Positions 37,257-45,719 of a stretch of DNA of 64,000 nt are shown here, piece by piece. The position numbers were made by a program, and so were the translations under genes. The notes beneath the pieces are model-generated. The model had not been told where the DNA came from. It was given only the letters and a program-made list of their open reading frames with translations, and did no database searches. The DNA is from Methanobacteriota archaeon (GTDB lineage: Archaea > Halobacteriota > Methanomicrobia > Methanomicrobiales > Methanomicrobiaceae), in NCBI GenBank assembly GCA_016841665.1, contig JAENYT010000004.1, positions 1 through 64,000 on the forward strand. The letters run 5' to 3'. The stretch's first letter is position 1; each line of letters starts with the position of its first letter.

Positions 37257-37889
37257 TCAGAGACCCGGTATCCGCCGCGTAAGTTCAATCCAATCGTTGC
37301 CGGTGACTTTTTGAATGACTTCACGTACTTCGGCAAAGACCTGAGGAGGCAGCACCATCTGCCAGATCCGGATAATATTCTCTCGATCCGTCTGCCCGAC
37401 CATGGATATCCACCACTCCACCATTTCAAGGAATCGTTCCTGCGGGACGCTGGCTGACATGATCCCCAGTGCCTTCTTCTGTTCCGTTAAAGGGATTCGC
37501 TCTGCGAAAATACGGTAGAGATGGGCATCTTCTTTCGCCAGATGGATTTTGAGATGGAAATGGAGAGCGGCGCTGGCACGGGCGGTCTGCAGGAGATCCC
37601 TATCGGTATACGATCGGTTCAGGTTACCATACGCTTCATCCAGACCGCGGTGATCCCGTTCATACGCCCAGGCAACATCGGGCGCGACCTTCTCAAGTGC
37701 AGGAAAGACCCCGGCCTCCTCTCCTTTAGCATGCCAATCAAGCACTTCACTAAAAAACGGCAACCTCGTGAGGACGATTGCAGCACTTGAATTTCCTCGA
37801 GCCAGATCCAGGGCTGCGGCATCGATTTGAGCCATATCCTTCCTGAATGCATTATGGATCGACCGTATTGCATCGACCGGTACTACCAT
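37257..37889 (-). CDS. Hemerythrin-like (HHE) domain protein
   Basis: 210 residues with histidines and acidic residues spaced as in hemerythrin cation-binding domains: RSIHNAF (His12), LDWHAKGEEAGVFP (about 52), YERDHRGLDE (about 80) and LHFHLKIHLAKEDAHLY (about 110). This would hold a di-iron site for oxygen, NO or iron sensing or storage. The last 70 residues add helices of unknown purpose. A TATA box lies at 37923-37937. Confidence 0.87.
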   Translation of the reverse strand: MVVPVDAIRSIHNAFRKDMAQIDAAALDLARGNSSAAIVLTRLPFFSEVLDWHAKGEEAGVFPALEKVAPDVAWAYERDHRGLDEAYGNLNRSYTDRDLLQTARASAALHFHLKIHLAKEDAHLYRIFAERIPLTEQKKALGIMSASVPQERFLEMVEWWISMVGQTDRENIIRIWQMVLPPQVFAEVREVIQKVTGNDWIELTRRIPGL

Positions 37890-37922
37890 GCTCTACCTTC
37901 CTGCCTTAAAGTAGACATGATG

Positions 37923-37937
37923 CCATTTATATAATGC
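37923..37937 (-). promoter_or_regulatory. TATA box of the hemerythrin-like gene
   Basis: GCATTATATAAATGG on the minus strand, about 35 bases before the ATG at 37889. Its near-symmetric core could also drive rightward transcription. Confidence 0.55.
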
Positions 37938-38242
37938 TATCATTATGAAATTTTACTTGTTTGAGTCAGGAACCGCACATCGGTTAAAATCCGATTGGTG
38001 TCGGCAACGGGAGTGCGGTATCATGCGGTCGCTACTCCGCTCAATCCTTTTCTGTCGTCGGAGTGCCGCAGAGGACCTCATCCCGGGAAGGGAGGGATAT
38101 GCGAGTGCAACCGTTGAAAATCACTCGGAAATGAGATACACGAGGCGATCGCCGCCGTTGATCGGGCTCTCCACGAGCTGGCACAGCATGGGGCCAAAGC
38201 TTTTTTTATTTCAGGTAATATTAACCGCAGAGGTGAAATTAT
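37938..38242. other. Intergenic region before the secreted-protein gene
   Basis: About 305 bases without a supported gene or RNA. A poly-T stretch and TTTTTTTATTTC near 38198 and AATATTAACC near 38217 may belong to the promoter of the gene at 38243. Confidence 0.3.
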
Positions 38243-39733
38243 TTGAGACGTTATATATTACTTGGATTAATACTGGCTCTGTTAATTGGGCCTGCTCTTG
38301 CACAGGATGGAGAATTTGGTGACGTGGAGACGTTTCGCCGGGCGTTGGAACAGGATGGCTTCACCGTACAGGAAGGGGATATAGGGTATTTCAATCTCAT
38401 CAAGTTATATGAAGAAGGAGTGTTGCCTTCTGCATACGGCAACAATCCCGCTACTAAATACCTGGCATTTTTCGTTCCGCCGGCACCGGGATATACGGTA
38501 GACGAACGGATCGCAGAGATCACGAGAACGCTCGGATTGAGCGGGAACACGTCCACCTTCTGGAATCTTGGTCCCGATGAAGCCATTGTGTTCGTCGGAA
38601 GAACACCCCCTGAGTGCAGATACTTCGGTTTCGATCATATGATAATGAGCAGGACGTATGGAAACGAAACCAGGTGGATCTTTTCCAACTCAGCCGATGC
38701 ACTGAACAACCTGGTGATCAACACGGAAGGGACCCCGAACGGGTCGCCGGGAGATCCGTACAATCAGACGACGGTGATCGTCTCCACGGCCGACCGGGGC
38801 ATTGATGAGCGCATCCGGGCTGCCGCCCGATCTGCAGGATATTCCGAGGGGATCATGAACACCCAGGTGATCCCCTCATCCATACTGAACATGGGCCTCG
38901 AGAATGACTCCGATACCTTCGGTTTATTCCTTCGCCCCGCTCTGTTCACGGACAAGCAGGCCGGCGACGATTATATCAACAATACCCCGGCAACCGTGTT
39001 CCGCGTAACCCCCAATACCACGACGGAACTTGATCCGTATGACTATCCGGAGATACGGCCCCGCGGAACCGGGGAGACGGAGCTCGACCTTAACGATGAT
39101 CTTGAAGAGCTCAGAGAAGCGATCCTCGAGAGATACAGCAACCTGAATGCAACGGAGCTTCCGACGAGTCAGGGATTCCCGCGGGGAAGCGATGCTATCC
39201 AGCGAGGGATCGATGGCGTAGGCCCTACCAACGATGCATCGTATTTATGGAGTGCAAACCAGACGGTATCGTCGCCGACGCCTCCGTTCTTTGACACCAC
39301 GCAGTACTATAACTTCCTGCGAGATCCACCGATTACGCTGGGCAACGATACCGATGAGTTCATCATCGTCTACGGGGTCAACCACGTAGCCACAGGAAAG
39401 GCGACCTACGCAAGCTTCGTCCTCTATGGAGCGGATGTGTGGAATGGTGTCGGATCGATCACCGACGCGGATTTCAATGGAACTGCCGAGGAGTACCTCC
39501 CGGACAATCCGAATGCGAAATACCTGTACGTCTATAAGGTCGCCAGGAACTGCGAAGGCGATCCACACTGCTTTGAGGTTCCCTACGATATGGGAGGCTA
39601 CGGCATAGAACTGGATCAACCGCTTTTCATCATATGGAGGATCTATCTGGAAGAGGCCACAAAAACAGCGCCTTCCTACGCAGAGATCGTGTACGATCGG
39701 GCCATCAAGTTCGACCCGGGGAGCGGGGGGTAA
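38243..39733 (+). CDS. Large secreted protein of unknown function
   Basis: 496 residues from a TTG at 38243, the choice supported by GAGGTG eight bases upstream and by an ideal signal peptide right after (ILLGLILALLIGPALAQ). The mature protein is acidic and rich in Asn, Tyr and Gly, with FFVPPAPGYTVDERIAEITR early, PECRYFGFDHMIMSRTYGN about residue 125 and ARNCEGDPHCFEVPYDMGGYG near the C-terminus, where two cysteines may pair. Several sequons are present. I do not recognise the family. Its 3' end is followed by a pseudo-tRNA. Confidence 0.8.
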   Translation: MRRYILLGLILALLIGPALAQDGEFGDVETFRRALEQDGFTVQEGDIGYFNLIKLYEEGVLPSAYGNNPATKYLAFFVPPAPGYTVDERIAEITRTLGLSGNTSTFWNLGPDEAIVFVGRTPPECRYFGFDHMIMSRTYGNETRWIFSNSADALNNLVINTEGTPNGSPGDPYNQTTVIVSTADRGIDERIRAAARSAGYSEGIMNTQVIPSSILNMGLENDSDTFGLFLRPALFTDKQAGDDYINNTPATVFRVTPNTTTELDPYDYPEIRPRGTGETELDLNDDLEELREAILERYSNLNATELPTSQGFPRGSDAIQRGIDGVGPTNDASYLWSANQTVSSPTPPFFDTTQYYNFLRDPPITLGNDTDEFIIVYGVNHVATGKATYASFVLYGADVWNGVGSITDADFNGTAEEYLPDNPNAKYLYVYKVARNCEGDPHCFEVPYDMGGYGIELDQPLFIIWRIYLEEATKTAPSYAEIVYDRAIKFDPGSGG

Positions 39734-39821
39734 CGGGGGCTGGATAGCTGAGCCGATCCCGGCTCTCACAGGCATTTAAATGCCCAAATCCTCCCTTTCA
39801 TGTAATAAATCACAAAAATTG

Positions 39822-39892
39822 ACGGGTTCGCCGGGATTCGAACTCGAAAGTTCGACCCTGTGAAGACCGATCGGTACTAGGATACTCCCTTC
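39822..39892 (-). pseudogene. Degenerate tRNA-Val(CAC) remnant
   Basis: The minus strand carries a TTCACAG anticodon loop (CAC), the T-loop GTTCGAATCCC and the acceptor end CGAACCCG, all close to the intact tRNA-Val at 43540-43613, but the D arm is shortened, the T stem has a mismatch, and the 5' acceptor strand does not pair. It cannot fold as a normal tRNA, so I call it a pseudogene or the 3' trace of an integration site. Confidence 0.65.
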
Positions 39893-39914
39893 GGGTGCAG
39901 AAGGGGTCGGGGAA

Positions 39915-41459
39915 TTACTGCTGACCCTTCCTGTTGAGACTCTTCACAGCAGGACCATGGAGAACGTCGCCCAGGGCCGTATACCGCGAGCCATGGCAGG
40001 GGCAGTCCCAGCTCTTCTCTGCAGCATTCCACGCGACAAGGCACCCCATGTGCCGGCAGGTGAGATCGAAGGTATGGAGAACCCCATTCAAATCCCGGTA
40101 GGCTCCCACCTTCTCCCCCTTCACCTCAACCACCGCACCGGTGCCGGCCACCAGCTGTGACGCCTCTTCGGGAGCTCCCGTGAGCCGGGCACCTGCGAGG
40201 CCTTTCGCCGTCTCAGCCACCTGCTCGATGGCGGACGGGACGGGACCGAGTGGCTGGAAGCGTGCCGGATCGTACACCTCCACCCAGGGGTTGGATCGAT
40301 CCTGGATCATATCCGACAGGACGATCGCGGCCACGGTGCCGGCAGTCATTCCCCATTTTCGGAATCCTGTCGCTACGTAGAGATGATCGTGGCCCGGTGT
40401 CTGCCTCCCGATATAGGGAACACGGTCCAGAGGCATGGTGTCCTGGGTGGACCATCGGTAGTCGACGGACTGCACAGAGTAGATGGAGCGAGCCCACTCC
40501 TCCAGATGGCGGTAGTGATCGAATGTTGGGTTCCCCTCTCCCGTACGATGTTCATCCCCCGCAACCAGGACAAGTTCCCCACCCTCGGCCGGCTGGGAGC
40601 GGAGAGATCGCGCCGGACTCTCCGCATTGATGAACATGCCGCTGGGGAACGTCTCGTTAATCCGCATCGCAAGGGCGTAGGATCGGGATTGGTGCAATCG
40701 AGCGAAGTACAGCCCTGGCTTGTCGTGGAATGGCACATGGGTCGCCTGGATCACATCCGTCGCCCGCACGCATCCCCGCCCGGTCTTCACCACCATCGGC
40801 TCTCCCTCCTGGATCTCCAGAGCCCGTGTCTCCTCGTAGATGGCACTCCCATCGCCAGGGATCTCCTGGGCCAGACCGTTGAGATATTTCCCGGGATGGA
40901 ATTGCGCCTGATTGTCGAAACGGATTGCACCGTACGTTGCAAAGGGCAGCGGCACGTCTGCATCGAACGTCGCCGGCAGTCGCAGGCTCCGGGCTGCCTG
41001 GACCTCATTCCGTATTCGCTCTTCGGACTGCTCGGTGCCAGCATACACGTATGCAGGGCGGTAGAGCAGATCGCAGTCTATCCTGTGCTGTCGGGAGAGA
41101 GCATCGATCCGCTCTATCGCCGCCTGGTTTGAGTCTGCGTACATCTGTGCCCGGTCCCGCCCGAATTGTTTCAGGAGCCAGTCATAGATAAGGTGGTGCT
41201 GGGAGGTGACCTTCGCCGTTGTATGCCCACTGACGCCGCGAAAGATTCGGTCGGCCTCAATCACCGCTACGGACAATCCGGCCTCTTTCAGGAGAAGGGC
41301 GGAGGTGATACCTACTATTCCTCCCCCGAGGATCGCCACATCCACGCGTATGTCCTCGGAAAGAGGAGGGTGGCGGGTTCCCGGTATCGTCTCGAGCCAA
41401 TACGACGCTGCCTTACCCGGCAATGTATACGCAGAGTTTGTCCAGTCTCTCATGTTCAC
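39915..41459 (-). CDS. FAD-dependent oxidoreductase with C-terminal Rieske domain
   Basis: 514 residues. Residues about 40-420 form a DAO-type FAD oxidoreductase with the dinucleotide motif VAILGGGIVGITSALLLKEAG and a GFRKWGMTAG segment near the FAD site. About 100 C-terminal residues carry a Rieske [2Fe-2S] site (CRHMGC and CPCHGS). This fusion is common in bacteria, where the substrate is generally unknown. A TATA box (minus TTTTTATATACTC, 41570-41582) lies about 110 bases upstream. Likely acquired by horizontal transfer; the neighbours are accessory genes. Confidence 0.9.
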   Translation of the reverse strand: MNMRDWTNSAYTLPGKAASYWLETIPGTRHPPLSEDIRVDVAILGGGIVGITSALLLKEAGLSVAVIEADRIFRGVSGHTTAKVTSQHHLIYDWLLKQFGRDRAQMYADSNQAAIERIDALSRQHRIDCDLLYRPAYVYAGTEQSEERIRNEVQAARSLRLPATFDADVPLPFATYGAIRFDNQAQFHPGKYLNGLAQEIPGDGSAIYEETRALEIQEGEPMVVKTGRGCVRATDVIQATHVPFHDKPGLYFARLHQSRSYALAMRINETFPSGMFINAESPARSLRSQPAEGGELVLVAGDEHRTGEGNPTFDHYRHLEEWARSIYSVQSVDYRWSTQDTMPLDRVPYIGRQTPGHDHLYVATGFRKWGMTAGTVAAIVLSDMIQDRSNPWVEVYDPARFQPLGPVPSAIEQVAETAKGLAGARLTGAPEEASQLVAGTGAVVEVKGEKVGAYRDLNGVLHTFDLTCRHMGCLVAWNAAEKSWDCPCHGSRYTALGDVLHGPAVKSLNRKGQQ

Positions 41460-42115
41460 TCTTCTCCATTCGGTCTTCTGCTTATCGCGCGTGTCCGGAT
41501 CTTTTACCTCCTATCCGACCAGTTCGATCTCCTCCACGCTTCCTGTTAGACCGGTTCGAGAATCCTCGAGAGTATATAAAAATGTTGGCACAACTGCGCC
41601 TCTGTTGGCCGCCGACCCCAACGACCAGATCCGATATGCTACGATAGGCGTTCAGGATATGATGCCCCAATATGAAATATCCAAATTGCCGGGGGAGCAG
41701 CCCTGATTGCAGCCCAGACGATGGATAAACTGCTGGTTGTTTATGACATTTCAGGGGTACCGTTATTCAAGGATTTCCCTACTACGAAGACAGCTCATAG
41801 CGAAGCAGCAGGGCAGTGATAGTACCGGGTAAGCACCCACTCACCTTTATTGGTGCATGATGCATGGTAAAATTCAAGTGGAAAAAGTGGAAGTTATGCA
41901 ATCCCTCTTGTACCTCGCAACACTCGTCTTGCGTGGTAAGAGAACATTCGTCGTGCCCGTTAAAAAAATTCACATTTTCTAACATTCTTCCTTGAACCGT
42001 TCAGCCAGTTGTCGAGGTATACGAATCAATGAGCAGTAGTTCCGAATTGTATTTCATGAAAAAGTACGGAATGCTGTCTTCTTCACCACAGTGCCCTGTT
42101 TGTGGCAACTACCGC
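41460..42115. other. 656-base intergenic region with a promoter and no firm gene
   Basis: The left part holds the TATA box for the Rieske oxidoreductase. Small frames (67 residues minus at 41782-41985, 40 residues plus at 41860-41982, 42 residues plus at 42029-42157 with a CPVCG pair) overlap each other or the next gene and have no conserved features that I can recognise. The right part is AT-rich. It may be degraded DNA. Confidence 0.4.
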
Positions 42116-42601
42116 TCAAAGCTTTTCTTTCACGACCTCCATCGCCAATTTCGGTAGTTCGGAGTTGCCTTCGATTAGGGTTGCATTGAACTTCATCCTG
42201 TCAACTTTCCATCCCGTTATAGTCCTGACAAGGTGATGTTCGTAATACCCCATCACGAACCATATATCGTTCCCCGCCGGGTTTGGCAGGTGATGGGTCG
42301 CTGCGACATAGGAGAGACATTCGGCCTCATCGCCAGCAATCTGGACTCGATGGTTTGTGATTATGTGTTGCGTCATCTGAAATCCAGGCAATAAGGCCTT
42401 CCAGCGCAGGATGATTTCCGCTGGTTTCAAGATTTCAGCCGGCGTTCCCATTGAAGAGTAATCAAGCAACACTTCATCCGCGAAGATTTGCGATAATGCA
42501 GACCAATTCTGCCGATCAGCTAACATGCCAATTGCATTCACTGTGTTGATGATATCCCTCTCATCAAGCATCTGCCGAAGATCGTTACTCATCTTGAGCA
42601 C
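42116..42601 (-). CDS. SnoaL/NTF2-like protein
   Basis: 161 residues with the cone-shaped NTF2-like pattern: an opening helix (RDIINTVNAIGMLADRQNW), DYSSMGTPAEI, then a beta-sheet including HIITNHRVQIAGDEAECLSYVAATHH and a final ITGWKVDRMKF strand. Such proteins are small ligand-binding enzymes or dehydratases; the substrate is not evident. It lies 11 bases after the alpha/beta hydrolase gene, so the two are probably co-transcribed. Confidence 0.85.
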   Translation of the reverse strand: MLKMSNDLRQMLDERDIINTVNAIGMLADRQNWSALSQIFADEVLLDYSSMGTPAEILKPAEIILRWKALLPGFQMTQHIITNHRVQIAGDEAECLSYVAATHHLPNPAGNDIWFVMGYYEHHLVRTITGWKVDRMKFNATLIEGNSELPKLAMEVVKEKL

Positions 42602-42612
42602 CGAATCCCTTA

Positions 42613-43407
42613 TTACTGGAACGCATATTCAAAATGCAAAGCGGCGATACGCACTGCTTTGCTCACGTAAGGCTCCTGATCATAGTAATCGGTCTGTGAG
42701 CCCTGCGACGACCGGTGCAGCTCCTTTGGACCTGCCACCAGCCCATAAAACCGACGGACATTATCGGGCAGCGCACTGTTATCACTGTGGATGAAGAGTG
42801 CAGGAACGTGAATTCTCTCAGCAATTCCGTCAATAGCATTGAGGCGCAACCACTCTGACCAGGAAGCAACGGCAAACTGGTTCTTCCATTGTGGAACAGC
42901 GCCGCGTTTGGGATTGGCGTAATAATCCAGCTCGAAGAACATGGCGGCATCCGGATTTGCGGGGTCATACGCGGGAACGTAATCCATCTGTCCGCCCTGC
43001 GTAAACTTGCTCGCGGCGGCAGTTGCACGATCCTGCCGGCGCTGAACACCCTCTTCTCCCCCGTAAAACAGTGGTGTGGTTTCCGGATGCTGGAACCAGC
43101 CGGCGACTGTTGCAAACGCTTTGAAGCGATGATCCTCTGATACTGCCCGTGCCATGTATCCGGCACTGGCACAAACAGCCAGTCCACCGACGCTTTTTTG
43201 GTCGATCATCGGCAAGGACTGAAGAAACGTCATTGCATTCTTGAAGTCCTGGGTTTTGGCTGTAGCGGATTCGAGCTGGCGAGGCTCGCCACCGCTCTCG
43301 CCAAAGTAGCGGAAATCGAAGGCAAGGGTAGCAAATCCCTGCCTGGCGAGGAGTTTGGCATACAATCCAGCCATCTGTTCCTTGACCGTGATCCATGATC
43401 CGCCCAC
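42613..43407 (-). CDS. Alpha/beta hydrolase (dienelactone-hydrolase-like), N-terminally short
   Basis: 264 residues from a GTG at 43407, with AGGAGG eight bases upstream; a GTG two codons earlier has poorer spacing. The frame begins directly at the segment GGSWITVKEQMAGLYAK, which in relatives follows some 40-60 residues of the first beta strands. The nucleophile motif is VCASAGYMA, with FIHSD as the acid. An in-frame stop sits just upstream, so the missing part is not simply mis-called. Either a naturally short form or a 5'-truncated gene. Confidence 0.7.
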   Translation of the reverse strand: MGGSWITVKEQMAGLYAKLLARQGFATLAFDFRYFGESGGEPRQLESATAKTQDFKNAMTFLQSLPMIDQKSVGGLAVCASAGYMARAVSEDHRFKAFATVAGWFQHPETTPLFYGGEEGVQRRQDRATAAASKFTQGGQMDYVPAYDPANPDAAMFFELDYYANPKRGAVPQWKNQFAVASWSEWLRLNAIDGIAERIHVPALFIHSDNSALPDNVRRFYGLVAGPKELHRSSQGSQTDYYDQEPYVSKAVRIAALHFEYAFQ

Positions 43408-43539
43408 GATCACCCCCTCCTAAGATATTATGCATCTTCTGGAAAATACGGGGAATATGGTCTCACGCGTAACAGGCCGACTCGTATTAAACGTATTTAC
43501 AGAATCCAGATCCATTAAAGCTTATTTGGCGAAAAATGA

Positions 43540-43613
43540 TGGGCTCGCTGAGATTCGAACTCAGGATCCCCGCCGTGTGAAGGCGATGTCATAACCAGCT
43601 AGACCACGAGCCC
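43540..43613 (-). tRNA. tRNA-Val (anticodon CAC)
   Basis: 74 bases that fold completely: acceptor GGGCTCG/CGAGCCC, D arm GTC...GAC, anticodon stem TCGCC/GGCGG with loop TTCACAC (CAC), T stem CTGAG/CTCAG with loop TTCGAAT, and discriminator A. CCA is not encoded. It borders the accessory region. Confidence 0.95.
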
Positions 43614-43626
43614 ATTTTTGGTACAA

Positions 43627-43697
43627 TGCATCGACCGGGAATTGAACCCGGGCTATTGGCTTGGAAGGCCAAAGTCATGCCACTAGACCATCGATGC
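43627..43697 (-). tRNA. tRNA-Gly (anticodon TCC)
   Basis: 71 bases: acceptor GCATCGA/TCGATGC, anticodon stem TTGGC/GCCAA with loop CTTCCAA (TCC), T stem CCGGG/CCCGG with loop TTCAATT, discriminator A, and no encoded CCA. Only 13 bases separate it from tRNA-Val on the same strand, so the two are probably one transcript. Confidence 0.95.
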
Positions 43698-43767
43698 ACC
43701 GTATTGCCTACATACTTTTGCGTAACAAATAATTAAAATATCCGTGCGGGGAGGGGAGTCTCCTCCC

Positions 43768-44649
43768 TCAGTACCCGCGGACTTCCACTTCCAATGCTTC
43801 GAGGGCTGCGACACGCTTCTCCAGCGGGGGGTGGGTGGAGAAGAGCTCCATCAGGCTCTGCCCCGACAGGGCGGGGATGATGAAGAAGGCGTTTGCGCCC
43901 TCCACCTCCTTCTTCTTCTCCGCAGGTACGCGGTCCATCCGCCCGCTGATCTTGTAGAGCGCACTGATCAGCGCCCGTGGATTGCTGGTGATGTAGGCCG
44001 ACCCGCGGTCGGCGGCGAATTCGCGGTATCGGGAGAGCGTCCTGATCAGCAGCGTGCTCACGACCCATACGATGATCGAGACGATCCACGCAAGCATGAT
44101 CCCCCCGCTCTCCCGCCGGTTGCCGAACGAGAAGAAGATGGCATAGCGCATGACCAGAAACGCCAGCATGCTGAGAAAACTGGCGATGGTCATGGTGAGC
44201 ACATCGCGGTTTTTCACATGGCTCAGCTCGTGGGCCAGCACCGCCTCGAGCTCGTCCCGGTCCAAAAGACGCATGATGGAATCGGTCACCGCCACCACCG
44301 CCGCCTTCGGGCTCCTGCCGGTGGCAAACGCATTCGGCACGGGCGAGGGCATGACCGCCACCCTCGGTTTGGGAAGATCGGCTTCCGCACTCAGGCGCGC
44401 CACCATGGCATGGAGCTCGGGATATTCGTCCTCCCCGACGATGCGGGCACCCGTGCTCCAGAGCACCATTTTATCGGAGAAGTAGTACTGGATGAACGCG
44501 AACAGCGCGATGATCAGCACATACCCCTGGATACTGAGCCCCGGAAAGAGCACGAACAGCACGGAGAGAAATATCAGGTATACAATGAGGAGCAAAAACC
44601 CTGTGAGCAGCGATCGCAGGGTAAGCCCGAAGTCACGCTTCCATTTCAT
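43768..44649 (-). CDS. htpX: HtpX-like membrane zinc metalloprotease
   Basis: 293 residues with two N-terminal membrane helices (about 13-55), the zinc motif VLAHELSHVKNRD (HExxH about residue 139), two more helices (about 155-205) and the third ligand region EFAADRGSA. HtpX degrades damaged membrane proteins in heat and envelope stress. The motif TGRSPKAAVVAVTDSIMRL is family-typical. Monocistronic and divergent from thi4. Confidence 0.93.
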   Translation of the reverse strand: MKWKRDFGLTLRSLLTGFLLLIVYLIFLSVLFVLFPGLSIQGYVLIIALFAFIQYYFSDKMVLWSTGARIVGEDEYPELHAMVARLSAEADLPKPRVAVMPSPVPNAFATGRSPKAAVVAVTDSIMRLLDRDELEAVLAHELSHVKNRDVLTMTIASFLSMLAFLVMRYAIFFSFGNRRESGGIMLAWIVSIIVWVVSTLLIRTLSRYREFAADRGSAYITSNPRALISALYKISGRMDRVPAEKKKEVEGANAFFIIPALSGQSLMELFSTHPPLEKRVAALEALEVEVRGY

Positions 44650-44840
44650 TCTACCTTAATATCCGATTCTCGGGGTAAATATATTCGCCTGCAGGCATAG
44701 CAATCGCAACTGCACACCACCCGCGAGGCTTTCTCCTCCCTCTCCGTTCCAGGAAAACAGCGTCAGGGCACGTCGAAAAGCCTCTCCGATACTCGAACGC
44801 AAGATAAAACACTATTAGTTTCCACGTCCATGTAACTTGC

Positions 44841-45611
44841 GTGACGAAGATGAAACTCGACGAGGTGACGATAACCCGGGCCATTCTCTCCGAGCAGAGC
44901 AAGGTCATGCTCGACTATGTGGATATCGATGCGGCAGTGGTGGGCGCGGGGCCCTCCGGTCTTGTCTGTGCGGCTCTCCTTGCCGAAAACGGCGTGAAAG
45001 TGGGGGTAATCGAGAAGAAGCTCTCGATAGGCGGCGGGATGTGGGGAGGCGGAATGATGTTTCCCCGCATCGTCGTGCAGGAGGAGGCGCGAAGGCTGCT
45101 CGATCACTTCTCCATTGCCTACACCGCCTTTGAGGAGGGATATTACGTGGCAAAGTCCGTCGAGGCCGTGGCGAAACTGTCCGCCGCCGCATGCGACGCG
45201 GGCGCGGAATTCTTCAATCTCACCACCGTCGAGGATGTCGTCATCAAGGACGACCGGCGGGTGAGCGGGCTGGTCATCAACTGGACGCCGGTGGAGATGG
45301 CGGGGCTCCACGTGGACCCCCTCACCATCGCCTGCCGCTATGCCGTGGATGCCACAGGCCATGATGCTATGGTGGCGCGCATGGTTGCATGCAAGGGAGG
45401 CGAGGTGGCGGTGTCCGGCGAGGGCCCGATGTGGGCGGACCGCGCTGAGGCCATGATCATCGGTCATACGAGGGAGATTTTCCCGGGGCTTGTTGTCACC
45501 GGCATGGCGGCCAACGCTGTCGCAGGCGAACACCGGATGGGACCGATTTTCGGGGGTATGTTCCTTTCCGGTGAACGCGCGGCCGAACTGATCCGTAAAA
45601 GCCTGCGCTGA
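44841..45611 (+). CDS. thi4: Thiamine thiazole synthase (Thi4), archaeal sulfide-using form
   Basis: 256 residues from a GTG at 44841; the ATG at 44850 would remove three residues. It converts NAD, glycine and sulfide to the thiazole of thiamine. The FAD/NAD motif AAVVGAGPSGLVCA, IGGGMWGGGMMFPR and the C-terminal MGPIFGGMFLSG are typical. Where yeast Thi4 has a self-sacrificing cysteine, this protein reads AGLHVDP (His157), as in the archaeal enzymes that use free sulfide catalytically. The gene stands alone. Confidence 0.92.
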   Translation: MTKMKLDEVTITRAILSEQSKVMLDYVDIDAAVVGAGPSGLVCAALLAENGVKVGVIEKKLSIGGGMWGGGMMFPRIVVQEEARRLLDHFSIAYTAFEEGYYVAKSVEAVAKLSAAACDAGAEFFNLTTVEDVVIKDDRRVSGLVINWTPVEMAGLHVDPLTIACRYAVDATGHDAMVARMVACKGGEVAVSGEGPMWADRAEAMIIGHTREIFPGLVVTGMAANAVAGEHRMGPIFGGMFLSGERAAELIRKSLR

Positions 45612-45719
45612 TGCGGGATTTCGCCGGCGGCGGTAACCGCGAAAAAGGCGCCCGTTGCGCCCCGGAACCCAACTATAAGAATCAAAATATTTTTTTGCCG
45701 CGTTTTTTAACCTGATAGT

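Noticed and set aside
37202-37429. Alternative frame at the end of the hemerythrin-like gene
   Set aside because: The main frame ends at a natural C-terminus; the other frame extends only about 18 residues past it and lacks support.
41782-41985. 67-residue minus-strand frame in the gap at 41.5-42.1 kb
   Set aside because: AT-rich, overlaps an opposing small frame, and shows no conserved pattern that I can recognise.
42029-42157. 42-residue plus-strand frame with a CPVCG pair
   Set aside because: It overlaps the end of the NTF2-like gene by 42 bases, has no ribosome-binding site and only one cysteine pair.
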